From: Hoyosella sp. YIM 151337
GTDB taxonomy: Bacteria > Actinomycetota > Actinomycetes > Mycobacteriales > Mycobacteriaceae
Direction: 5' to 3'
DNA: 64,000 nt
NCBI RefSeq assembly: GCF_026041215.1
Contig: NZ_JAPEIQ010000019.1
Coordinates: 37,678 to 101,677 of the forward strand
Shown: one piece after another, positions 43,257 through 51,893 of the stretch
Layout of the letters: every line of letters starts with the position of its first letter
Numbering within the stretch: position 1 is the first letter of the stretch
Translations under genes and position numbers: made by a program
Notes under the pieces: model-generated
Seen by the model: only the letters and a program-made list of their open reading frames with translations
Databases searched by the model: none
Told to the model about the DNA's origin: nothing

Positions 43257-43272
43257 TGTGTTATCCATCACA
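43257..43272. promoter_or_regulatory. CRP/GlxR-like binding site between WS/DGAT and esterase genes
   Basis: TGTGTTATCCATCACA matches TGTGA-N6-TCACA at 9 of 10 positions and differs from the consensus at the same place as the site at 20959. It lies 57 bases upstream of the WS/DGAT start and 47 bases upstream of the preferred hydrolase start. It overlaps GTG 43256, which argues against that codon as start. Confidence 0.55.
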
Positions 43273-43318
43273 GGTGCGGCAGCGCAAATGTGCAGGGCAG
43301 GGAGTGAGGTCAGGCCCG

Positions 43319-44374
43319 GTGAGTCACCACCCATCCGAGGGGCTCTTGAGGAGTGTTACGGCGAATGCGCCGGTGGCGCCCAAAGCCGGCCCATGTGCTG
43401 TTCCAGTTCGTCGCTACCCGGCCGTGAGTGCGCGAGGACAGCTCGTCGCCGCGGCTCTGCGCGCCACAGTCAAGCCACTGCTCTCGATCTGGGCTCGATG
43501 GCCCGAGCTCCCGTGGCCGTACGACCTTGTCGATCATGCCGGACGGCTCCTGACCGTCGCGCCGGGTCAGTACCGGGAGAGGGTGGAGCTAAATCAGTGC
43601 ACCGCCGAATGGGTGCGCCCGGTTGAGGTGAGCGGAAATCGCGCAATTCTGTACCTGCACGGTGGCGGCTTTTACGTGGGACACCAGCATCTGCACCGGC
43701 AGATGGTGTCCCGCATCTGCAGAGACGTCTCGATGCCGGTGCTGACGGTCAACTATCGGATGCTTCCCCAGAACTCTGTTGAAGACGCGGTAGCCGACTG
43801 CGTCGACGCCTATCGATACCTGCTCCAGTCCGGAATAAGGCCAGAGCAGGTGGTTTTCATGGGCGATTCCGCCGGCGGCTACCTGGTCTTTATGACGGCA
43901 ATCTGCGCGCTCGAGGCGGGCCTGCCCGCCCCCGGAGCGATCGTCGCGCTGTCGCCACTCACGAACTGGGATCACGAGCCCAAGCTGTCCGCACCCACCG
44001 CTGACGTGTGCTCGTTGTTTCCCCGAAGTGCTATCCGCGCCCTCACCGCCCAGGCGACAGCCGCGCGCCCAGGACCCGTCGCGCCATCGCACCACCGAGC
44101 ACCGCGGTCTCCGGTAAGCGAAAACCTTTCTGGCCTCCCTCCAGTTCTCATTCAAGCAAGCACCACCGAGATGCTGAGCCCCGACGCTCGCATGATGGCT
44201 GGCCGGCTTATGCACTACCGCGTGCCGTGCACACTGCAGTTCTGGGATAAACAGGTCCACGTATTCCAGGCGGCGGCAGGCTTTGTTCCTGAGGCGCGTC
44301 AGGCTATCGAACTTGTTGCTGATTTCATCCATGAATGTGTTGCGGCGCAAGCTCGTGACGAGGCAACCGGGTGA
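43319..44374 (+). CDS. Alpha/beta hydrolase, hormone-sensitive-lipase type esterase
   Basis: This 351-residue esterase has the oxyanion motif HGGG (His114), the nucleophile Ser184 in GDSAGG, the acid residue in TEMLSPDA and catalytic His in KQVHVFQ. It acts on short or medium acyl esters in the family. The first 45 residues have no motif. GTG 43319 is preferred because GAGG lies nine bases upstream; GTG 43256 would add 21 odd residues and overlaps a CRP-like site. It is divergent from WS/DGAT and followed by a secretory lipase gene, so the region looks devoted to lipid turnover. Confidence 0.87.
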   Translation: MSHHPSEGLLRSVTANAPVAPKAGPCAVPVRRYPAVSARGQLVAAALRATVKPLLSIWARWPELPWPYDLVDHAGRLLTVAPGQYRERVELNQCTAEWVRPVEVSGNRAILYLHGGGFYVGHQHLHRQMVSRICRDVSMPVLTVNYRMLPQNSVEDAVADCVDAYRYLLQSGIRPEQVVFMGDSAGGYLVFMTAICALEAGLPAPGAIVALSPLTNWDHEPKLSAPTADVCSLFPRSAIRALTAQATAARPGPVAPSHHRAPRSPVSENLSGLPPVLIQASTTEMLSPDARMMAGRLMHYRVPCTLQFWDKQVHVFQAAAGFVPEARQAIELVADFIHECVAAQARDEATG

Positions 44375-44439
44375 CGGCGAGCGTACGTTTTACGGCCACT
44401 TCCGCTAACTAGGTAAAACCATTCGGGTTGAAGGTGACA

Positions 44440-45894
44440 ATGAAAATGCAAGTCGAGCGCGATGGCGATGGCTCAATGAATAAACGCCGCAAGTGGCAAG
44501 GACGGCTCATCGCGAAAATCCTCACCCTCGCCGTGGTACTCACATTGTCGCCGCTGCTTGCGGGTGGAAGCGCTGGCGCAGAGCCGCCGCCACCACCAGA
44601 TGCCTTCTATGACCGACCGGATGGACTCGCGTCGTTTGCGCGCGGGGAAATCATCCGATCGCGCGAAGTCACAGTCAACGCGATGCAGTTGCTTCCGATC
44701 AACGTGCAAGCATGGCAGCTGCTTTACCGCACATCTGATGCCGATGGCGCACCTGATGCCGCGGTGACGACGGTAATGGTGCCGAGGGGCGTATCACAGC
44801 CCCGTGCGCTTCTGTCGTATCAGGCGGCGACCGATTCGACCCTCCGCGTCTGTGGGCCGTCATATTCCCTGGTGCACGGAGCTCCGATAGACGTCACGGA
44901 TCCAGTTGGGCCTGTCACCCTCGGCGCGCCCGCGGCGGAGGTTCTGCTCGCAGCTGCAGGTCTCGCGGAAGGGTGGGCGGTCGCGATGCCGGACCACGGC
45001 TCGCTTGATGATCGGTTCCTCACGCCACACCAGCCTGGGTACGCGGTACTCGACGGAATCCGTGCAGTCACGAACTTCGAGCCTATTGGCCTGGCTGGAC
45101 CGACGACACCGACCGCCTTGTGGGGCTACTCGGGCGGTGCCATCGCGTCGAGCTGGGCGATCGAGGAGCACCCCACTTACGCCCCGGAGCTCAATATTCG
45201 CGGCGCAGCGTTCGGCGCGCCAGAGCGTGATCTCGAAGCATCCCTCAGATCATCAAATCGCTCGCTGCTTGCGGGACTGATTCCAATTGCACTCGCTAGC
45301 ATTGGCAAAGATTCGCCTGAATTTATGGCCGAGATGAATTCATACCTCACTCCGCAAGGCAGAGATATCGTAGCCCGCACGCGAAACCATTGTGCTGCGC
45401 AGAACGTGCTCAACAACCTCTGGTTCGACTATGACCTGCACCTGAATACTCCGATCGATGAGATTCTCGCGAACCCGGTGATCCGGCGCGAAATAGATGC
45501 CCGCGGAATCACTGGCCGGGCGCCAACCGTGCCGACATATATTCACAATGGTGTTAGCGAGGAAGTGGCACCCATTGTCGGCACCGACAAACTTGTCGAA
45601 AGCTACTGCCGAGGCGGCGCCCCAGTGACATATCGCCGGGAAGACTTTCCGCAAAACCCGCCACGTGAAATCTTTACTACTCACGGATTCATCGCGGTGA
45701 GCGGAAGTCCGGGAGCCTTCAGATGGCTCAAGCAACGTCTCACGGACCCATCGGCAGCGTCGCTCGCGGGGTGTGACATTCAGACCTTGCCGAGTACCCT
45801 CATCGAGCCGGGTGTCGCAGAGACTGTCGTGCCCTCCTTTGTCGACAACATCCTCGCAATCGTCGGTGGACAGGCCATCGGCGCTGGAGGCTGA
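44440..45894 (+). CDS. Secreted lipase, LIP family
   Basis: This 484-residue protein has a signal peptide (charged start, then hydrophobic LIAKILTLAVVLTLSPLLAG, cleavage probably near SAGA-EPPP). The mature protein has the secretory-lipase layout: a Pro-rich start, FYDRPDGLASFARGEIIRS, an oxyanion region, nucleophile Ser231 in WGYSGGAIAS, and a C-terminal lid or His region near HGFIAVSG. Actinobacterial members hydrolyse triacylglycerols outside the cell. The start is ATG 44440 with AAGG five bases upstream; TTG 44428 is in frame but unlikely. Four Cys could form disulfides. Confidence 0.88.
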   Translation: MKMQVERDGDGSMNKRRKWQGRLIAKILTLAVVLTLSPLLAGGSAGAEPPPPPDAFYDRPDGLASFARGEIIRSREVTVNAMQLLPINVQAWQLLYRTSDADGAPDAAVTTVMVPRGVSQPRALLSYQAATDSTLRVCGPSYSLVHGAPIDVTDPVGPVTLGAPAAEVLLAAAGLAEGWAVAMPDHGSLDDRFLTPHQPGYAVLDGIRAVTNFEPIGLAGPTTPTALWGYSGGAIASSWAIEEHPTYAPELNIRGAAFGAPERDLEASLRSSNRSLLAGLIPIALASIGKDSPEFMAEMNSYLTPQGRDIVARTRNHCAAQNVLNNLWFDYDLHLNTPIDEILANPVIRREIDARGITGRAPTVPTYIHNGVSEEVAPIVGTDKLVESYCRGGAPVTYRREDFPQNPPREIFTTHGFIAVSGSPGAFRWLKQRLTDPSAASLAGCDIQTLPSTLIEPGVAETVVPSFVDNILAIVGGQAIGAGG

Positions 45895-46047
45895 CTTCCT
45901 CCGCCGTCCGGCATGACCGTTGTTAACGTCATGTCGTGTGGTGCGCGACGAATCCCTGACTTTCTGTTGCTAATTTTCGGGTTAGGCCTCTCAAGTGCTG
46001 CTGGGCCGGCAAAATCGGTACAGGAGGACCACGGCGGAGGACCAGAC

Positions 46048-47013
46048 ATGTGCACACGGGCGTTATGGACAGCGAGCGGACACGGTGTACAGGTGGGCCG
46101 CAACATGGACTGGCGCGAGGAGATGGACACCAACCTGTGGGTTTCACCGCGAGGCATACAGCGAGTCGGCCATGGTGCGGATGCGAACCCGCTGACATGG
46201 ACCGCTGACTACGGCAGTGTTGTCGCAACGGTGTGGGACATGGCCACATCGGACGGCGTCAACGAGGTGGGGCTCGCGGCGCATCTGTTGTGGCTCGCGG
46301 AGTCGGACTATGGCGAGCGTGAGATGTCACGGCCCGCGCTGGCAGTGTCGCTGTGGGCGCAACTGTTCCTCGATACCTGCGCGACTGTCGCAGACTGCCT
46401 GAAACTCATGGAGGAGCGCAACTTTCAGATTTGTTCACTTATCGAGCCACGGTCACAGCGGGAAGCCACGGTGCATCTAGCACTCGATGATCGAAGTGGT
46501 GACTCCGCGATTATCCAATACGTTGACGGCACCGCGCACGTGTATCACGACCGCGCGTACACCGTCATGACGAACTCTCCGACGTTCGACGAACAGTTGG
46601 AGTTAAGGCAGCGGTACGAAGGATTTGGCGGTACCGAGCCGCTGCCAGGGACAACCGAAGCTGCGGACCGGTTCGTACGCGCGAGCTACTATCTTGACCG
46701 GCTGCCGCCAGCGGAAACGCGGCCCCGTGCGTATGCGGCGCTGCTCAGTGTGATGCGGAACGCCGCGCAACCGTTTGGCGAGCCAGACCCATTGCGGCCC
46801 AACATATCGGCGACAATCTGGCGCACACTTGCCGACCTGACCGCCGGTGTTTACCTATTCGAGTCGTCCTTCAGCCCGAACATCGTATGGACGAACCTCG
46901 AAGAAATCGACTTTGGCCGCTGGCAGAAGCTCGATCTATCGAGCGAGGGGTTAATCGGCAACGTTACGCCTGCATTCGTGCGGGTGGATGCGCTGCAGTT
47001 CACCACAAGTTAG
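46048..47013 (+). CDS. Ntn-hydrolase, choloylglycine hydrolase / penicillin V acylase family
   Basis: This 321-residue protein starts MCTRALW, placing Cys2 as the nucleophile once Met is removed, as in bile-salt hydrolases and penicillin V acylases. Family positions are GVQVGRNMDWREEMDTNLW (Arg and Asp near the active site), NEVGLAAHLLWL, and TVMTNSPTFDEQL with the conserved Asn. A frame extending back to 45913 would encode a signal-like segment, but GGAGG at 46036-46040 sits exactly before ATG 46048, so a cytoplasmic enzyme is preferred. Substrates may be N-acyl amides such as acyl-homoserine lactones or penicillins; not decidable. The HerA-like gene follows after 41 bases. Confidence 0.83.
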   Translation: MCTRALWTASGHGVQVGRNMDWREEMDTNLWVSPRGIQRVGHGADANPLTWTADYGSVVATVWDMATSDGVNEVGLAAHLLWLAESDYGEREMSRPALAVSLWAQLFLDTCATVADCLKLMEERNFQICSLIEPRSQREATVHLALDDRSGDSAIIQYVDGTAHVYHDRAYTVMTNSPTFDEQLELRQRYEGFGGTEPLPGTTEAADRFVRASYYLDRLPPAETRPRAYAALLSVMRNAAQPFGEPDPLRPNISATIWRTLADLTAGVYLFESSFSPNIVWTNLEEIDFGRWQKLDLSSEGLIGNVTPAFVRVDALQFTTS

Positions 47014-47054
47014 GCCGAAAGTGCCCGAAAAATTTCAACGAAAGTGGATTGCTG

Positions 47055-48164
47055 ATGATTGAAATGTCCGTCGGTGTCTCAGCTGAGGCAGGGAGTACCT
47101 TCAGTCTCGACGCGTCACGCTTCAATCGGCACACATTTTGGTGCGGGCAGAGCGGCTCGGGAAAGACATACGCGCTGGGAGTCGTCCTTGAGCGACTCAT
47201 GCTGCAGACAGCTCTTCCGATGCTCATCTTCGATCCCAACGCCGACTTCGTCTCTTTCGGTAAGCCCCGCGCCGACGCTCCACCTGAGGTCTCGGCGCGA
47301 CTTGGCGAAGCGGACGTTCGGGTCTTCCGTCCACGGGGGGAGGCAGACCAGCGCCTGACGGTGCGATTCGTCGATATGGATCTCGCGTCCCGCGCTGCAG
47401 TTCTGCGGCTGGACCCCATTCTCGACGCCGAAGAGTACAACGTGCTTGTCCGGATGGAGAGCGAGGCCGGGGCTGCCGGTGTCGATGCGCTCATTGAACG
47501 GCTCCGGGACGCGCCGGCACCCGGTGCCCGGAAACTGTTGTTGCGCCTGGAGAACCTCCGGGTGCTCCAATGGGACGTTTGGGCGTACGGAGGGCGCGGC
47601 GTAGAGGATGTTATCGATCAGCGGCCAGACGCGACGGTACTGGACCTAGGCGGGTTCAAGACCACAGACGAGTTTGCCGCTGCGGCTCTCGCAGTGCTCG
47701 ATCAGCTTTGGGCGAAGCGTGAGGAACGCCGTCCGGTTCTGATGGTGATAGACGAAGCGCACAACCTATGTCCACAGAATCCTGTTTCACCCGCACAGCG
47801 GGCGCTCTGCGAGAGGATCATTCAGATCGCGGCGGAGGGCCGGAAGTTCGGTCTGTGGCTACTCCTCTCCACCCAACGGCCCTCGAAGATTCACACTCAG
47901 GTTCTGTCGCAATGCGACAACCTTTGCTTGATGAAGCTGAACAGCCGTAATGACCTCGCTGAAATCGCGGACTTCTTCGGTACGGTTCCGGAAGTGTTAC
48001 TCGGGCAGGCCCCCAATCTGCGGAAGGGGCAGGCGATCCTCGCCGGCGGGTTCGCGCCCGAACCTGCGATCGTGCAAGTCGCTAGTAGGTTCACACTTGA
48101 AGGTGGTACCGACGTGTCGGTGCCGCTGCGCCATGACGGCGCCAGTGTTGAGAGCCTGGCTTAG
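47055..48164 (+). CDS. HerA/FtsK-like P-loop ATPase
   Basis: This 369-residue protein has the HerA-type ATPase core: Walker A GQSGSGKT with Lys37, LIFDPNADFVSF after it, Walker B LMVIDEAHNLCP, and the sensor region LLLSTQRPSKIHTQVLSQCDN in parts. It lacks the N-terminal HAS-barrel of archaeal HerA, and no NurA-like nuclease gene is adjacent. Its partner is therefore unknown. It begins 41 bases after the Ntn-hydrolase stop and is probably cotranscribed with it. Its stop overlaps that of a degenerate minus-strand gene. Such ATPases serve DNA translocation or anti-phage systems in other contexts; nothing here proves either. Confidence 0.75.
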   Translation: MIEMSVGVSAEAGSTFSLDASRFNRHTFWCGQSGSGKTYALGVVLERLMLQTALPMLIFDPNADFVSFGKPRADAPPEVSARLGEADVRVFRPRGEADQRLTVRFVDMDLASRAAVLRLDPILDAEEYNVLVRMESEAGAAGVDALIERLRDAPAPGARKLLLRLENLRVLQWDVWAYGGRGVEDVIDQRPDATVLDLGGFKTTDEFAAAALAVLDQLWAKREERRPVLMVIDEAHNLCPQNPVSPAQRALCERIIQIAAEGRKFGLWLLLSTQRPSKIHTQVLSQCDNLCLMKLNSRNDLAEIADFFGTVPEVLLGQAPNLRKGQAILAGGFAPEPAIVQVASRFTLEGGTDVSVPLRHDGASVESLA

Positions 48165-48444
48165 AAGCTGCCGATTCCTTTGCCAATCACAACTGCGCCG
48201 AGTGTCACGAGGAGGATAGCCATCACTGTTGCGTTGTTTTCCACAAGCCAACTGCGCGCGCTGTTGAGCGCTCTTTCTGCGCGCTGCGGCGCAGCAATAT
48301 AGGCAGGACCCAGCCGCAGAGGAAACTGGTGCCGGTCGCGTGCGCTCGCGGCGACATCAGCATGAGTGTCGCGGCAATCATTGGAACAGGGCTTATTGCG
48401 ATTCCGAGAGCCAGCGGAAGCGTGTCTCGGAGAAGTTCTGTCAA
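48161..48444 (-). pseudogene. Degenerate GAP/Sap-family membrane protein gene (internal deletion and frameshift)
   Basis: The minus strand encodes a typical N-terminus (TELLRDTLPLALGIAISPVP, then MIAATLMLMSPRA) from TTG 48444. About 45 residues in, the frame leads to an unrelated tail ending near 48223. In another frame the typical C-terminus of the same family appears: WLVENNATVMAILLVTLG, then AVVIGKGIGSF and stop TAA at 48161-48163. A normal family member is well over 200 residues, so the middle is deleted and the frame broken. The first codon overlaps the stop of the DUF1254 gene upstream, suggesting it was once its operon partner. Confidence 0.78.
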
Positions 48445-49778
48445 GGCGAGACTTTCACTATTGGTGGTAGCTCGTACGTTCCGCCGAGTATTTCTGGCCC
48501 TGGGACGTATAACCGCATCATGGGCCGGAAATCGCCAGCAGGCGCGGGAAGCCAGTTGGCCCGGCGTTTCGCATCATCTGGTTCTTCGTTCTGGATGGTG
48601 ATGATCAAGCTGCCATCTGGTTCATTCATCAAACCCGGTGTGCGGTCGCCGATAGAGTAGCGGTCGAGTTTATTCCGGACGAGGTAATAGTCCGGCATGT
48701 CATACATCGTGAGTGACCAGAATGCGTTGACTGGCGGCAGGTCTCGCAGGCGCAGCTCGTACCGGTGTGCGCCGTTGAGGGGCCGCCCGGAGTCATCTAC
48801 GTAAGTGGCGGGATAAAGCGCTTCATACGCATGATTTCCCCAGAGGCCGATTCTGGCTGCAATCGCGCGCACCGTGTACGCTTCCGCGCGGTCACTTATA
48901 CGCCATTCGGGCGCTTGCAGCGTACCTACCTCAAAAAAGTCCAGATTGTAGTTGAACAGGCTGCGATTCATCTGCCACGCAGAAAGATCCTCCGTAGACG
49001 AACTCATCGCGTGTGCTTCAAAGTCGCGCTTGGCTTTTGCGAGTTGCTCGGTCAGTTCGCGCATCAGCGCTGGTTCGGGATCAACGTAAGGGCTAGCCTC
49101 GTCGAGCAGTCCGAGCGCCCTGAACTGTTGCAGGTACTCAATGTCAGCAGGGGCTGGCGGGAATGCCTGCGACCACACTCGGAGCTGTTCCCAGAACATT
49201 AGTTCAGCGGGAACATCTTGATGGGGTTGCGGAATCCCCGAAAGTGAACCGTTTGGGGTGACGGGACGGATCTGAAAGCCGTGCTGCAGCCGCAGCACAT
49301 TGCCAATATCCCCAGGCCCGTCACAGGCTATTCTGCCGACGATCGAGACGATGTGCGTAGGAGCGGCTATCACCGTCCGGTCTGCTGAGTCCGTTTCATC
49401 AGAATCCGGGGGAACGATGCGGAAGCTGCCCGCGCGGTTCCCTGTCGCTCTGGTTCCGATGTAGGCGAAGTTATTTGTCCAGGCGTCGACAAATTGAAGG
49501 ACGTAGTACCGGTCACCGGTGTCCGGCACGTCCACGTCCAGTGCCCCGCCGGACAAGTCGAGTTGCGCGATCGCGTAGAGGGTGTCGTTGTTAACACTCA
49601 CGAAGTCCGTGTTCGGGTCAGCCAGCTCATCCGCGAACGCGTAGGTATTGAACGGTGTAGGGGGCAGCCCCCCGAACCCGCGGGCGAGGAAGAGTCCGAC
49701 CGTCGATATGTTGTAAACCAGCGGATAACCAAATTCGAACGCGCGCTGGACAAGCTCAGGACTAGTCGTTGGCGTCAT
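48441..49778 (-). CDS. DUF1254/DUF1214 domain-containing protein
   Basis: This 445-residue protein has the DUF1254 domain in its N-terminal half (NTYAFADELADPNTDFVSVN in parts, then LYAIAQLDLSGG and YYVLQFVDAWTNNFAYIGTR). The DUF1214 domain is in the C-terminal half (NAFWSLTMYDMPDYYLVRN, then LIITIQNEEP). The function is not established. The start is ATG 49778, preceded by AGGGGG; 46 further residues in the open frame are Arg/Ser-rich and not credible. No signal peptide is present with this start. It is followed on the same strand by the broken GAP-family gene and preceded by a small lipoprotein gene 13 bases away. Confidence 0.85.
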   Translation of the reverse strand: MTPTTSPELVQRAFEFGYPLVYNISTVGLFLARGFGGLPPTPFNTYAFADELADPNTDFVSVNNDTLYAIAQLDLSGGALDVDVPDTGDRYYVLQFVDAWTNNFAYIGTRATGNRAGSFRIVPPDSDETDSADRTVIAAPTHIVSIVGRIACDGPGDIGNVLRLQHGFQIRPVTPNGSLSGIPQPHQDVPAELMFWEQLRVWSQAFPPAPADIEYLQQFRALGLLDEASPYVDPEPALMRELTEQLAKAKRDFEAHAMSSSTEDLSAWQMNRSLFNYNLDFFEVGTLQAPEWRISDRAEAYTVRAIAARIGLWGNHAYEALYPATYVDDSGRPLNGAHRYELRLRDLPPVNAFWSLTMYDMPDYYLVRNKLDRYSIGDRTPGLMNEPDGSLIITIQNEEPDDAKRRANWLPAPAGDFRPMMRLYVPGPEILGGTYELPPIVKVSP

Positions 49779-49791
49779 GGGATTTCGCCCC

Positions 49792-50208
49792 CTAGCATTC
49801 GAGTCCGGCGCGAAGTTCCTGCTCGGCGCGCTCGACACCAGCGATTTCCTCCTGCAGCGAGGCGATTGCCTCCGGCACCGTGGCCTCCGGCTCAACGTCG
49901 GCGACTGCCGCATCAAACTGCGCCCAGGCCTCTTCGAGTGCGCGCACCCGGTCGTTTGTCACGTCCGTGAGCGCGTCGGCGACCTCCGCATAACTCACCT
50001 GGAGCTCGGCCCGCATGTCCCGGATCTCGCCGACCGTCGGGGATGACGCGAGGAGAGAGCGCGCTTCCCCCACGTCGACCGAGAAGTTGGCGATCGCTTC
50101 GCATGCGTGCGCTTCATGCTCTTCCGGGTCTGAGCCACAGGCCGCGAGCAGTCCTGCCGCGAGCGTGCAGGTGATCGTAAGCGTGAGACGAGGAGCGGTT
50201 CTGCGCAT
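49792..50208 (-). CDS. Small lipoprotein of unknown function
   Basis: This 138-residue protein has a lipoprotein signal (RRTAPRLTLTITCTLAAG) with lipobox LLAAC (Cys24). It is followed by an almost entirely alpha-helical, Ala/Glu-rich mature domain (ALTDVTNDRVRALEEAWAQF) that probably forms a helical hairpin or coiled coil. The start is ATG 50208 with GGAGG six bases upstream (50215-50219 on the minus strand). It is the first gene of a minus-strand unit with the DUF1254 gene. I recognise no family. Confidence 0.75.
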   Translation of the reverse strand: MRRTAPRLTLTITCTLAAGLLAACGSDPEEHEAHACEAIANFSVDVGEARSLLASSPTVGEIRDMRAELQVSYAEVADALTDVTNDRVRALEEAWAQFDAAVADVEPEATVPEAIASLQEEIAGVERAEQELRAGLEC

Positions 50209-50410
50209 AGTGGACCTCCGGTGAGTGTTGATTCGTGCTGTCAACGGGGAATAGTGGCCTGTTGTAGTTATTCAACCAACGCCGCATTCGTCGGGGGCGT
50301 GAATGCGCAAACCGGGCTGTTGCTGTGGGCAAGACGCTGGACGATGCCGCCTCCCAGCAACACGGTGCTGCGCAGCGATCGCGGGAATACTGTGGCCGTC
50401 TTCGTTGTCT

Positions 50411-50426
50411 ATACCCCCAGGGGTAT
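50411..50426. promoter_or_regulatory. CsoR/CstR-type operator
   Basis: ATACCCCCAGGGGTAT is the palindromic G/C-tract operator of CsoR/RcnR-family repressors. It lies 40 bases upstream of the persulfide dioxygenase/rhodanese gene. With sulfur genes downstream, a persulfide-sensing CstR is the natural reader. No CsoR-family gene is present in the window. Confidence 0.78.
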
Positions 50427-50465
50427 AGTGACACTGATCGAATCCGCGATCATTAAGGAGGCGCA

Positions 50466-51860
50466 ATGCTGCTCGAGAGGATTTACGACCACGACTTGGC
50501 TCAAGCCAGCTACTTCGTTGGGTGTCAGGCAAAAGGCGAAGCGGTTGTTGTCGATGCCCGCCGCGATATCGGTGAGTACCTAGACCTCGCGCAAGAGCAC
50601 GGCATGCAGATCGTCGCCGTGACGGAAACTCACATCCACGCCGACTACCTGTCGGGCACCCGCGAGCTGGCTGCCGCTACCGGGGCGCAGGTGTATGTCT
50701 CCGGTGAGGGCGGCGATGACTGGCAATACGGCTTCGATGCATCCCGGTTGTTCGATGGTGACGCCATCTCGATCGGCAACATCACAATCGCGGCCCGGCA
50801 CACTCCCGGACATACGCCGGAACACCTGTCGTTCCTGATCACCGACGGTGCGTTCAGTGATGCGCCGGGCTATCTGCTCTCCGGCGATTTCGTCTTCGCC
50901 GGGGACCTCGGCCGCCCGGACTTGCTCGATGAAGCAGCCGGGGGAGTCGACACACGCTTCGCCGGCGCCAGGCAGGTATACGCGAGCCTCCGCCAGGTGT
51001 TCTTGACTCTTCCCGACTATGTGCAGGTGTACCCGGGGCACGGTTCCGGCAGTGCCTGCGGTAAAGCGCTCGGTGCACTGCCAGCGACAACGGTGGGATA
51101 CGAACGACTGAACGCGTGGTGGGCGCCGTATGTGCGGGATGGTGACGAGCAGGGGTTCGTTGACCAGCTCCTCAACGGTCAGCCCGACGCGCACGCGTAC
51201 TTCGCGCGCATGAAGCGGCAGAACAAGGAAGGCCCCGCAGTGCTGGGTGCAATGCCTCCACTCAAGCAGCTGGCCAACGACTCAGTCGCGCGTTCACTCG
51301 ACGCTGGTGAAGCCGTTTTTGTCGACTCCCGACCGCACACCGACGTCCACAACGGAACTGTGGCTGGGTCGCTGAACATTCCAGGCCCGGCGAAGGCCGC
51401 GACCTACGGCGCGTGGGCGTACGACCCTGAAACAGACGGGCAGCCGCTGGTGCTCCTCGCTCCAGATCAGATGACCGCGCAGCAGATGCGAAATCACCTG
51501 GTACGCGTCGGCATTGACCGGTTCGCAGGCTTCACCACTCATCTCGCTGGTTTGCCAACCACGAAGCCTGCGACGATTGCGCCCGCAGCACTCGACACCA
51601 GCGACATCAAACTGCTCCTCGACGTGCGCAACAAGACCGAACACGCGGATGGACACATCCCCGGTTCTCACCAGCTCAGTGCCGGTCGCGTCCTCTGGCA
51701 TCTCGACCAACTGCCCGCAGACGGCACGATCGTCACGTACTGCCAGTCGGGCGTGCGCAACTCAGTCGCCGCGAGCGCACTGCGCCGCAAGGGGTACCAC
51801 GTCGTCGAACTGGCCGGAAGCTATGCCGGATGGTCGGAATGGAACGACGGCCGGCAGTAG
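50466..51860 (+). CDS. Persulfide dioxygenase-like metallo-beta-lactamase fused to two rhodanese domains
   Basis: This 464-residue protein joins an ETHE1-type metallo-beta-lactamase domain (about 1-240) to two rhodanese domains (about 265-355 and 375-460), the layout of CstB-type enzymes that oxidise persulfides and process thiosulfate or sulfite. The metal motif is THIHADYLSG, with Tyr where many members have a second His after Asp. Further ligands are in HTPGHTPEHLSF and YPGHGSGSACG. The first rhodanese domain lacks a clear catalytic Cys; the second has CQSGVRN. The gene starts at ATG 50466 behind AAGGAGG, downstream of a CstR-type operator. Confidence 0.92.
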   Translation: MLLERIYDHDLAQASYFVGCQAKGEAVVVDARRDIGEYLDLAQEHGMQIVAVTETHIHADYLSGTRELAAATGAQVYVSGEGGDDWQYGFDASRLFDGDAISIGNITIAARHTPGHTPEHLSFLITDGAFSDAPGYLLSGDFVFAGDLGRPDLLDEAAGGVDTRFAGARQVYASLRQVFLTLPDYVQVYPGHGSGSACGKALGALPATTVGYERLNAWWAPYVRDGDEQGFVDQLLNGQPDAHAYFARMKRQNKEGPAVLGAMPPLKQLANDSVARSLDAGEAVFVDSRPHTDVHNGTVAGSLNIPGPAKAATYGAWAYDPETDGQPLVLLAPDQMTAQQMRNHLVRVGIDRFAGFTTHLAGLPTTKPATIAPAALDTSDIKLLLDVRNKTEHADGHIPGSHQLSAGRVLWHLDQLPADGTIVTYCQSGVRNSVAASALRRKGYHVVELAGSYAGWSEWNDGRQ

Positions 51861-51893
51861 GTCCGCACCGCTCGGCAGAAAGGGCCTCAGGCG

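Noticed and set aside
43256..43318. GTG 43256 as the start of the esterase gene
   Set aside because: It has no ribosome site, overlaps a CRP-like palindrome and adds residues without family resemblance. A leaderless start with -10 TATCTT at 43247-43252 cannot be fully excluded.
45913..46047. Signal-peptide-bearing longer start for the Ntn-hydrolase
   Set aside because: The strong ribosome site GGAGG at 46036-46040 directly precedes ATG 46048, which places the catalytic Cys at position 2.
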